Below are positions 25,764 to 32,116 of a DNA stretch of 38,752 bases, piece after piece; within the stretch, counting starts at the first letter, position 1; each line of letters begins with the position of its first letter. The DNA is taken from the NCBI RefSeq assembly GCF_011772445.1, contig NZ_WVZN01000019.1:6975-45726 (forward strand), read 5' to 3'. A program made the translations under genes and the position numbers. This stretch comes from Hydrogenophaga sp. Its GTDB lineage: Bacteria; Pseudomonadota; Gammaproteobacteria; Burkholderiales; Burkholderiaceae_C. Under the pieces are notes generated by a model, which saw only the letters and a list, made by a program, of their open reading frames with translations, did no database searches and had not been told where the DNA came from.

Positions 25764-26293
25764 GGCCTGGCCCCTCCCCACACGATCTCGACGGTGAAGC
25801 GGACCACGGGCACACCATCGGCCTCGCGCCGCTCGTGACTGGCCAGCGTGGCCGTGCTCACCAGCGGCGAGCCGCGCAGCGACTCGACATAGGCCACGGC
25901 GTGGTTCATTTCGCGGGCCTCGGCGATCAGGCGCATCGGCGCGGCGCGCCCCGGTGCCTCCACCGTGAGCAGCGCCACCGGCGATTCGGCGCGCGATTCG
26001 AGCTCCGCCAGCAGCCGGCCCCAAGGCTGATCGAGCGCGAGCCGCGCGCGTGCGGCGGCGCGGCTCACCTCCGGCGAGCTTGGAGCCACCGATGCGCGCG
26101 CGCCTGTGCTCGCAGCACCCGCCGGCGCCGCGAGTCGCTCATGCGCCTCGCGCGCCTGTTGCCACTGCGCCTGCGCGCCAAGGTAGTCGCCCATCGCCAG
26201 CGCCAGCCCCACCGCGCCCAGGGCCAGCACCAGCCAGCCCCACGGCGAGGTGGACGGGCGCGCACGCGCGAAGTCGATCAGAAGCGGCTTCAT
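25760..26293 (-). CDS. PilN/GspL C-terminal-like assembly protein
   Basis: The product has 177 residues. The ATG at 26293 starts MKPLLIDFAR, the short cytoplasmic peptide by which PilN-type proteins bind PilM. A membrane helix follows (WGWLVLALGAVGLALAMGDYL), then a coiled coil and a small periplasmic domain (MNHAVAYVESLRGSPLVSTATLASHERRE). It lies 14 bases after the PilM-like gene. Together the two correspond to a split GspL. Confidence 0.78.
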   Translation of the reverse strand: MKPLLIDFARARPSTSPWGWLVLALGAVGLALAMGDYLGAQAQWQQAREAHERLAAPAGAASTGARASVAPSSPEVSRAAARARLALDQPWGRLLAELESRAESPVALLTVEAPGRAAPMRLIAEAREMNHAVAYVESLRGSPLVSTATLASHERREADGVPVVRFTVEIVWGGARP

Positions 26294-26307
26294 GTTTTCA
26301 ATGGGGA

Positions 26308-27102
26308 TCAGATGCCCAGGAACAGGCGCGCAAGCCCCTGCGGCGCCACCGCCCCGGTGGGTACGAGCGCGCGCCCACCCGGTGCACCGGACGCGTCCGC
26401 GCCCGGGCCGGCCACGAACAGCGGCGCCTCGCGGGGCACGGGCGTCGGGGACTGCAGCGCGAGCCGCGATTGCAATCCCGCCAGGGCCTCGCGCCACGCG
26501 GTCCCCTCGGCGCAGCGCACCGAACCCAGGCCCAGCCAGTGGCCGCGCGCGTCGAGCAGGGCCAGGGTGAGGTGACCCGGCTCGACCACGGCGACCCATG
26601 CCGCCTGGCCGCGCCACTGGCCGCGCCAGTGGTCCAGTGCCGACGACACATAGGGCCGCACCGAGACGAGCCGCGCGTTCGCGCCCTTCGCCGCCTGCGC
26701 CAGCGCCGCCGGCAAGGCCTCGTCCACCGCGCACGCGGGCAGCGCCTGCCCGGGGCTCACCACCGCATGCGCCAGGCGCCAGGCCGCGCTGGCCGCGCCG
26801 TACACGCCACGAAACCGCAAGCGCAGAAAGGCCTGCAACTCGGTGTCGGAGCCCGCCTGCGCCGGCCAGTCCACGAGCTGCCAGCGCACGAACGCGGCGC
26901 CGAGCACCACCGACACGCGGCCCACCTGGCCTGGCTGCTGCGCCAACTGCTGCACCAGCGCCGCCACGGCGGGCCGCCACGCGGGCTCGTCCTTGGCCGG
27001 CGCGTCGATCCCGGTCTCGCGCGCGGCCGCGCCGCCGAGCGAGCACACCAGGCGATCCTCCAGCAGCGCCACGCACAGGTGGCGCGATTCAGCGGACCAC
27101 AC
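26308..27102 (-). CDS. PilM/GspL N-terminal-like cytoplasmic protein
   Basis: The product has 264 residues with no signal peptide or membrane helix. It starts at GTG, overlapping the gspE stop by 14 bases. The sequence has weak actin-fold character (beta-strand runs such as HLCVALLEDRLVCSLGG and AAWVAVVEPGHLTLALLDARG), as expected for PilM or the cytoplasmic half of GspL, which links the ATPase to the inner-membrane platform. Its place between gspE and the PilN-like gene supports this. Identity to known families is low, so the call rests mainly on context. Confidence 0.65.
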   Translation of the reverse strand: MWSAESRHLCVALLEDRLVCSLGGAAARETGIDAPAKDEPAWRPAVAALVQQLAQQPGQVGRVSVVLGAAFVRWQLVDWPAQAGSDTELQAFLRLRFRGVYGAASAAWRLAHAVVSPGQALPACAVDEALPAALAQAAKGANARLVSVRPYVSSALDHWRGQWRGQAAWVAVVEPGHLTLALLDARGHWLGLGSVRCAEGTAWREALAGLQSRLALQSPTPVPREAPLFVAGPGADASGAPGGRALVPTGAVAPQGLARLFLGI

Positions 27103-28768
27103 GCTGGATCTCCTGCCAGGTGGTCTCGCCCCGGCGCACCAGGTCCAGCGCGGCGTCGCGCAGCTCGCGCGTGCCCTTGGCGAAGGCCAGTTCCTTCACG
27201 CGGCGCACCGGCTCGCGCTGCACGATGGCCTCGCGCAGTTCGTCGTCGAGCACCAGCAGCTCGGCCACGGCCTTGCGGCCCTTGTAGCCCGTGCCCCGGC
27301 AGCTCGCGCAACCGCGCGCGGCGCGCAGGCGCAGGGACTCGCCCTCCTTCGCGCCCAGGGCCGCCAGGGTGTCGGCATCCGGCGTCTCTTCTTCCGCGCA
27401 GTCGTTGCACAACACGCGCACCAGGCGCTGGGCCACGATGCCGTTGAGCGCGGCCATCAGGCTGTACGGGTCCAGCCCCATGTGCGTGAAGCGGCCCAGC
27501 ACGTCGAACACGTTGTTGGCGTGCACGGTGGTGAGCACCAGGTGGCCGGTGAGCGCGGCCTGCACGGCGATCTGCGCGGTCTCGGCGTCGCGGATCTCGC
27601 CCACCATGATCTTGTCCGGGTCGTGCCGCAGGATGGAGCGCAGGCCGCGCGCGAAGGTGAGGCCCTTCTTCTCGTTCACCGGGATCTGCAGCACGCCCGG
27701 CAACTGGTATTCCACCGGGTCCTCGATGGTGACGATCTTGTCGTGGCCGTGGTGGATCTCGTTGATCGCGCCGTACAGCGTGGTGGTCTTGCCGCTGCCG
27801 GTGGGGCCGGTGACGAGCACCATGCCGTAGGGCTCGTTGCACAGGCGGCGCAGCACGGCCATGGTGGCGGCGTCGAAGCCCAGCACGTCCAGGCGCAGGC
27901 CGCTCATGTCGCCGGCGAGGCGTTCCTTGTCGAGCACGCGCAGCACGGCGTCTTCGCCGTGGATGCTGGGCATGATGGAGACGCGGATGTCGATGGCGCG
28001 GCCGCGCGCGGCAACCTTGAAGCGCCCGTCCTGCGGCACGCGGCGCTCGGCGATGTCGAGTTCGGCCATCACCTTGATGCGCGAGATCACCTGGTCGGCG
28101 GTGTCGCTGCCGGCAATCGATCCCACGGTGGCCAGCACGCCGTCGATGCGGTACTTGATGGCGATGCCGGCCGGGCCGGTCTCCAGGTGGATGTCGCTGG
28201 CGCCGGCCTTGAGCGCGTCATACAGGGTGGAGTTGACCAGGCGCACCACGGGGCTGGTGTCTTCGCTGATGCTGCGCAGCGAAATGTCTTCGACGCGATG
28301 GCCTTCATCGGCCTCACCGGTCATCGTGGACAGGCCGTCCATGGCGCGCAGGTCTTCTTCGTGCCGCGCGAGATAGGCCTCGATGTCACCACGCGAGGCA
28401 ACCACGATCGCCATGGGCCGGCGCACACGCTCCTGCGCCCAGGAGAGCAGGTCGTTGTCGAAGGGGTCGGCCACCACGAGCACGCCTTGGCCTTGCTCGT
28501 TGCGCATGAACAGGCACTCGTGCTGCATGGCCTCGGCGTAGGGCAGCGCATCGAAGGCGGGTTGCAGGGTGTTGAGGCGCTGGTGGTCGGCGAAGGGCAG
28601 GCCGGCGGTGCGGGCGAGTCGTTGCGAGATGGAGTCGGCATGTTCGCCCTGGGCTTCGAGGACGGCCGATAGGGGCAGGTTTTTCTGCGCTGCTTCCTTC
28701 TTGGCACGCCGCAAGTTTTCTGGTTCGAAGGCGGCGATCAGGGCTTGCAGGTCGGCGGGGGCGTTCAT
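27089..28768 (-). CDS. gspE: Type II secretion / pilus assembly ATPase GspE
   Basis: The product has 559 residues. An N-terminal MshEN/GspE_N-like region is followed by the AAA-type secretion ATPase: Walker A GPTGSGKTTT near residue 320, Asp box (IEDPVEYQ), Walker B IMVGEIRD near 387, and His box (TGHLVLTTVHAN). The zinc-binding C-terminal module has two CxxC pairs (LCNDC near 453, CASC near 490). It should power pseudopilus assembly at the cytoplasmic face. An AGGAAGG ribosome site lies about 13 bases before the ATG. The gene is separated from gspF, which precedes it on the same strand, by 349 bases containing the paired repeat B. Confidence 0.95.
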   Translation of the reverse strand: MNAPADLQALIAAFEPENLRRAKKEAAQKNLPLSAVLEAQGEHADSISQRLARTAGLPFADHQRLNTLQPAFDALPYAEAMQHECLFMRNEQGQGVLVVADPFDNDLLSWAQERVRRPMAIVVASRGDIEAYLARHEEDLRAMDGLSTMTGEADEGHRVEDISLRSISEDTSPVVRLVNSTLYDALKAGASDIHLETGPAGIAIKYRIDGVLATVGSIAGSDTADQVISRIKVMAELDIAERRVPQDGRFKVAARGRAIDIRVSIMPSIHGEDAVLRVLDKERLAGDMSGLRLDVLGFDAATMAVLRRLCNEPYGMVLVTGPTGSGKTTTLYGAINEIHHGHDKIVTIEDPVEYQLPGVLQIPVNEKKGLTFARGLRSILRHDPDKIMVGEIRDAETAQIAVQAALTGHLVLTTVHANNVFDVLGRFTHMGLDPYSLMAALNGIVAQRLVRVLCNDCAEEETPDADTLAALGAKEGESLRLRAARGCASCRGTGYKGRKAVAELLVLDDELREAIVQREPVRRVKELAFAKGTRELRDAALDLVRRGETTWQEIQRVVR

Positions 28769-28808
28769 TTGTTTTTTGCCTTCCTGTTTCTCGCCGGCTT
28801 GGTTTGTT

Positions 28809-28910
28809 GACCGAGGCCACTGGGTGGACGGCTCCGCGAATGTCCCCCGGGCCGGCTGCGCCGGCCCTCCTCCTTTATTTCGCTACGCCGTCCACCCAGC
28901 GTCCTCGGTC
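28809..28910 (-). repeat. Paired palindromic element, copy B1
   Basis: Minus-strand copy in the gap between gspF and gspE. Outer stem GACCGAGG/CCTCGGTC is perfect, followed by a 3x3 loop, then 13-bp stem CTGGGTGGACGGC with a perfect complement. The core is GTAGCGAAATAAAGGAGGAG opposite CGGGGGACATTCGCGGA, and the apical hairpin is GGCCGGC-GCA-GCCGGCC. It is 47 bases from B2. Flanking parts of the gap (28769-28808, 29062-29117) show only the gspE ribosome site. Confidence 0.92.
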
Positions 28911-28957
28911 CGCCCGCGTGCAGGCACGCCATCCGCTGGAGTTCCAACGTGTTCCTG

Positions 28958-29061
28958 GATCGAGGGGACGCGGTGCCCTGTGTAGCGAAATAAAGGAGGA
29001 GCCAAGGGCGCAGCCCTTGGCGGGGGACATTCGCGGAACAGGGCACCGCGGCGCCTCGATC
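28958..29061 (+). repeat. Paired palindromic element, copy B2
   Basis: Plus-strand partner of B1. Outer stem GATCGAGG/CCTCGATC is perfect, followed by a 3x3 loop GGA/GCG, then 13-bp stem CGCGGTGCCCTGT with a perfect complement. The conserved core is the same as in B1. The apical hairpin is CCAAGGGC-GCA-GCCCTTGG. Confidence 0.92.
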
Positions 29062-29117
29062 ACGCGAAGCAGCGGCCTGCAATCCGCCACGAAAGCCAAG
29101 CACACAAGCGAAGCAAC

Positions 29118-30302
29118 TCATTGAATCGACTCCGCCAGTTGAAAGATCGGCAGGTACATCAGCACCACGATCGCGCCGATCAACACACCCATCACCAGCA
29201 TCAGCGCCGGCCCCACCACCCGCGTGGCCCACTCCGCCGAGCGCGCCAACTCCTCGTCATGAAAAGCGGCAGCGCGCTCCATCATCTCGCCCATGTTGCC
29301 CGTGCGCTCGCCCACGCTCAGCATGCGCAACGACACCGGCGTGGTCAGCCCGTGCGCAGCCAGCGCGCCCGACAGCGGCAAACCCTCACGCACCTGAGCA
29401 CCCGCGGCCGCCAGGTTCTCGCGCAGACCGGACGACAACAGGCCCTGCACCATCTCCAGCGCCGGCACCACCGCAATGCCCCCGCGCAGCAGCATGCCCA
29501 CCGTGCGGTACAGCCGCGCCAGTTGAAACACCCGCAGACGATCACCGATCGCCGGCAGCGTCCACAGCTTCTGCAACAACAGCGCCCACGCACCACGCCC
29601 CATCGGCGACGCCGCCAGCAGCACCACGCCACCCAGCGCCACCACCAGCGCCATGCCGTTCTGCTCCACCGCCTGGCCCCAGTGCAGCATCCAGCGAGAG
29701 GCCCAGGGCAGCTTGTCGCCCATGTCCTGGTACACGTTCGCGAAACGCGGCACCACGTAGACCATCAGGAAGCCGATCACCAGCAGACTCACCAGCACCA
29801 GCATCACCGGGTAGATGGCCGCGTTGATGAGCTTGCCCTTGATCTCGTCCACGCGGCGCGCGTAGTCCACGTAGCGCTCCAGCGCCTCGGCCAGGCTGCT
29901 GGTGCGCTCGCTGGCGCGCACCGTGGCCACGTACAGCGGCGTGAAGGCGTGCGGCTGCGCCTGCAGCGCGGCCGAGAAGGTCAGGCCCTGGCGCAATGCC
30001 GCGCGGATGCGCTCCAGCACCTCGCGCGTGGCGGCCTTGCTCTCCTTCTCCACCAGCGTCTGCACCGCCTCGACGATGCCCACGCCCGAGCGCAGCAAGG
30101 CCAGCAGTTCCTGGCTGAAGAGCACGAGCGGAAACGCCGCACTGCGACGGGCACCGCCCAATGCGCCCCCGTCCGACCGAACCGACACCACCTCATGACC
30201 ACGCTCGACCATCAGGCGGCGCGCCTCGGCCTCGTCGAGCGCGTCCACCGTCTGCGTGACGAGCCGCAGGTCGGGCTGGAAGGACTTGATGCGAAAGCGC
30301 AT
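29118..30302 (-). CDS. gspF: Type II secretion inner-membrane platform protein GspF
   Basis: The product has 394 residues from ATG 30302 (MRFRIKSF, the usual GspF beginning). An alternative GTG at 30326 overlaps the gspG stop (GTGA) and would add eight residues. Two T2SSF domains are visible (SQELLALLRSGVGIVEAVQTLVEKE near 70 and LYRTVGMLLRGGIAVVPALEMV near 270), each followed by long hydrophobic helices. The last helix lies at the C-terminus (GPALMLVMGVLIGAIVVLMYLPIFQ). GspF is the polytopic core around which pseudopilins are assembled. Family and length are standard. Confidence 0.94.
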   Translation of the reverse strand: MRFRIKSFQPDLRLVTQTVDALDEAEARRLMVERGHEVVSVRSDGGALGGARRSAAFPLVLFSQELLALLRSGVGIVEAVQTLVEKESKAATREVLERIRAALRQGLTFSAALQAQPHAFTPLYVATVRASERTSSLAEALERYVDYARRVDEIKGKLINAAIYPVMLVLVSLLVIGFLMVYVVPRFANVYQDMGDKLPWASRWMLHWGQAVEQNGMALVVALGGVVLLAASPMGRGAWALLLQKLWTLPAIGDRLRVFQLARLYRTVGMLLRGGIAVVPALEMVQGLLSSGLRENLAAAGAQVREGLPLSGALAAHGLTTPVSLRMLSVGERTGNMGEMMERAAAFHDEELARSAEWATRVVGPALMLVMGVLIGAIVVLMYLPIFQLAESIQ

Positions 30303-30322
30303 GACCGTGCTGAGCGACCCGC

Positions 30323-30766
30323 TCACCAGCTCACGATGTCCTGGTTCTCGCCGGTGCCGCCGGGCTGGCGGTCCTTGCCGTAGGACATCAGGTCGTACTC
30401 GCCGTGTTCGCCGGGCGAGCGGTACACATAGGCTTGGCCCCAGGGGTCGGGCGGCGCCACCTTGCTCAGGTAGGGGCCGTTCCAGCGCGGGTCGCCGGCC
30501 ACGCGCTCCACGAGCACGCCCAGGCCTTCGTCACTGGTGGGGTAGCGGCCCATGTCCAGGCGGAACTGGTCGAGCGCCTTGCCGAAGGCAGTGATCTGCG
30601 CCTGCGCGGTCTTCACCTCGGATTTGCCGACCTGCGAGAAGAAGCGCGGGCCCACGAAGCCGGCGAGCAGGCCGATGATGACCATGACCACCAGCAGCTC
30701 CAGCAGAGTGAAGCCTCGGGCGACACCTTGAAGCTTTGGTGCCCGTGCAAACAATTTCTGGGACAT
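30323..30766 (-). CDS. gspG: Major pseudopilin GspG
   Basis: The product has 147 residues from ATG 30766. The leader ends VARG, cut before FTLLELLVVMVIIGLLAGFVG with Glu at +5. The rest is a typical GspG: MGRYPTSDEGLGVLVERV, then GPYLSKVAPPDPWGQAYVYRSPGEHGEYDLMSYGKD, which carries the calcium-site region. It is the first gene of the secretion operon. The upstream ATG at 30811 is not favoured because it would run through an inverted repeat. Confidence 0.95.
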   Translation of the reverse strand: MSQKLFARAPKLQGVARGFTLLELLVVMVIIGLLAGFVGPRFFSQVGKSEVKTAQAQITAFGKALDQFRLDMGRYPTSDEGLGVLVERVAGDPRWNGPYLSKVAPPDPWGQAYVYRSPGEHGEYDLMSYGKDRQPGGTGENQDIVSW

Positions 30767-30792
30767 GGAGATGGACCTTCTGAAGCGATGAC

Positions 30793-30834
30793 GAGCGGCT
30801 CGTTGCGCCACCCATCCAACCTTACGAACCGCTC
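30793..30834. promoter_or_regulatory. Inverted repeat upstream of gspG, possible operator
   Basis: GAGCGGCTCGT (30793-30803) and ACGAACCGCTC (30824-30834) are inverted copies matching at 10 of 11 positions, with 20 bases between them. They lie 27-68 bases before the gspG start. The spacing (31 bases centre to centre, three helix turns) suits a dimeric regulator bound to one face, or a hairpin in the leader. No convincing -35/-10 pair was found. The remaining gap, 30835-30952, shows nothing else. Confidence 0.5.
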
Positions 30835-30952
30835 ATGAAGAAGGGGTTACACCGGAGCGTTTGGAGGAGGTTTCTGCGGTGCCTTGCGTCGGGAATGGTC
30901 CGAACGGACTACGTCTCTTCTGGTTGTGCCTTGCGTTCCTGCGCTTCTGCTC

Positions 30953-31052
30953 GCCTGAGGCCACTGGGTGAACGGCTCCGCGAATGTCCCCCGGACGGCT
31001 GCGCCGTCCTCCTCCTTTATTTCGCTGCGCCGTTCACCCAGCGTCCTCAGGC
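30953..31052 (-). repeat. Paired palindromic element, copy C1
   Basis: Minus-strand copy between the PhoB-like gene and gspG. Outer stem GCCTGAGG/CCTCAGGC is perfect; 3x3 loop; 13-bp stem CTGGGTGAACGGC with a perfect complement. The core begins GCAGCGAAATAAAG (GCA in place of GTA). The apical hairpin is GACGGC-GCA-GCCGTC. Compared with B1, one pair of the 13-bp stem is G-C in B1 and A-T here: both sides changed. Confidence 0.92.
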
Positions 31053-31098
31053 CGCCCACACAGTGGAGCGCAAACGCTGGCGTGCCTGAGTGCGGGCT

Positions 31099-31202
31099 GA
31101 TCGAGGTGACATGGCGCCCTGTGGAGCGAAATAAAGGAGGAGCCGAGGGCGAAGCCCTCGGCGGGGGACATTCGCGGAACAGGGCGCCATGGCGCCTCGA
31201 TC
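31099..31202 (+). repeat. Paired palindromic element, copy C2
   Basis: Plus-strand partner of C1, 46 bases away. Outer stem GATCGAGG/CCTCGATC is as in B2; 3x3 loop TGA/GCG; 13-bp stem CATGGCGCCCTGT with a perfect complement. The core begins GGAGCGAAATAAAG. The apical hairpin is CCGAGGGC-GAA-GCCCTCGG; relative to B2, its A-T pair is replaced by G-C on both sides. Confidence 0.92.
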
Positions 31203-31227
31203 CACACAAAACGGTGGAACGAAAAGC

Positions 31228-31923
31228 TCAGACCAAGGGCTCCAACGCAAAGCTGTACCCACTCCCCCGAATCGTGCGGATCATGCGGTCCAGCCCCGCC
31301 GGCAACAGCGCGTTGCGCAGTCGGCTGATGTGCACGTCCACCGTGCGGTCGTCCCCCACGAAGTCCGCGCCCCACACGTGATCGAGCAACTGCGATCGGC
31401 TGTACACGCGGTCCGCGTGCGTGATGAGGAAGTGCAGCAAGCGGAACTCGGTGCCACCGATGCTCAGCGGACGGCCAGCGGCGCTCACCGTCATCGCCGC
31501 CGGGTCGAGCACGATGCCGGCCAGGCGCACCACTTCGGCGTTCGCCTGCGGCGCGCGCCGGCGCAGCACCACGCCGATGCGCGCGATCAGCTCGCGCGTG
31601 GAGAAGGGCTTGGTGATGTAGTCGTCAGCGCCCACTTCCAGGCCCGCGATCTTGTCGCGCTCCTCATTGCGCGCCGACACCAGGATCACCGGCACCTCGC
31701 GCTGCTTCGGGTCGCTGCGCAGCACGCGGATCAGGTCCACGCCCGACATGCCGGGCAGCTCCCAATCCAATAGCAGCAGGTCGGGACGCCACTGCAGCAG
31801 CAGCTCGCGCGCCTCCTCGGCGCCGCCCACGCAGCGCACCGCGTGGCCGGCCCGCACGAGGTTCGCCGTGAGCAGTGTCTGGATGGCCGGCTCGTCTTCG
31901 ACCACAAGGATTTGAGCAGCCAT
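31228..31923 (-). CDS. PhoB-like response regulator (OmpR/PhoB class)
   Basis: The product has 231 residues. The ATG at 31923 gives MAAQILVVEDEP, the normal start of a receiver domain; an upstream ATG would add 25 unrelated residues. The receiver has the acidic pair, the phosphoacceptor Asp in LLLLDWELPG (about residue 53) and the Lys in TKPFS (about 104). The C-terminal winged helix (EFRLLHFLITHADRVYSRSQLLDHVWG, DDRTVDVHISRLR, IRGSGYSF) is very close to PhoB. No histidine kinase gene is adjacent, so it is an orphan here. It is divergent from a PstS gene with a candidate Pho box. It may be an extra PhoB dedicated to this region, or PhoB itself separated from PhoR. Confidence 0.9.
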   Translation of the reverse strand: MAAQILVVEDEPAIQTLLTANLVRAGHAVRCVGGAEEARELLLQWRPDLLLLDWELPGMSGVDLIRVLRSDPKQREVPVILVSARNEERDKIAGLEVGADDYITKPFSTRELIARIGVVLRRRAPQANAEVVRLAGIVLDPAAMTVSAAGRPLSIGGTEFRLLHFLITHADRVYSRSQLLDHVWGADFVGDDRTVDVHISRLRNALLPAGLDRMIRTIRGSGYSFALEPLV

Positions 31924-32040
31924 GTAGGGGTTCGTTCGAAAGTGGCGCGATCGTAGGAAGCCGGGGTGACGTTTTGATTGCATGCACCGCTGCCTCACCC
32001 TTTGCCGGCATGAGCCGTATGGACCATGGGCGGGCGCCCC

Positions 32041-32074
32041 CAGTCACACATTTGACGTACTGGATTCCTAGACT
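32041..32074 (+). promoter_or_regulatory. Candidate Pho box and -10 upstream of the PstS gene
   Basis: CAGTCAC (32041-32047), spacer ACAT, TTGACGT (32052-32058) resembles the Pho box of two CTGTCAT-type 7-mers with a 4-base AT-rich spacer (first half 6 of 7, second 4 of 7). Ten bases further, TAGACT (32069-32074) can serve as a -10, which is the geometry of PhoB-activated promoters. No -35 at the usual distance fits this -10. The second half-site is weak, so this is a candidate only. It lies 43 bases before the pstS start, on the PstS side of a 193-base divergent gap. Confidence 0.4.
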
Positions 32075-32116
32075 GCCGCCCACCTGTTGCACCACCGGAT
32101 GAAAGAAGACAGCCCC

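Noticed and set aside
28862..28890. Rho-independent terminators within the palindromic pairs
   Set aside because: The apical hairpins are GC-rich but are followed by G-rich or CTCC tracts rather than T-runs.
28809..29061. CRISPR-like repeat-spacer structure
   Set aside because: Only two copies per site in opposite orientation, with a 100-nt unit and no cas genes.
30847..31209. Small open frames across the palindromic pairs (also at 5409-5732 and 28765-29232)
   Set aside because: They consist of translated repeat sequence that recurs at each pair (LLLYFA-type peptides); there is no gene support.
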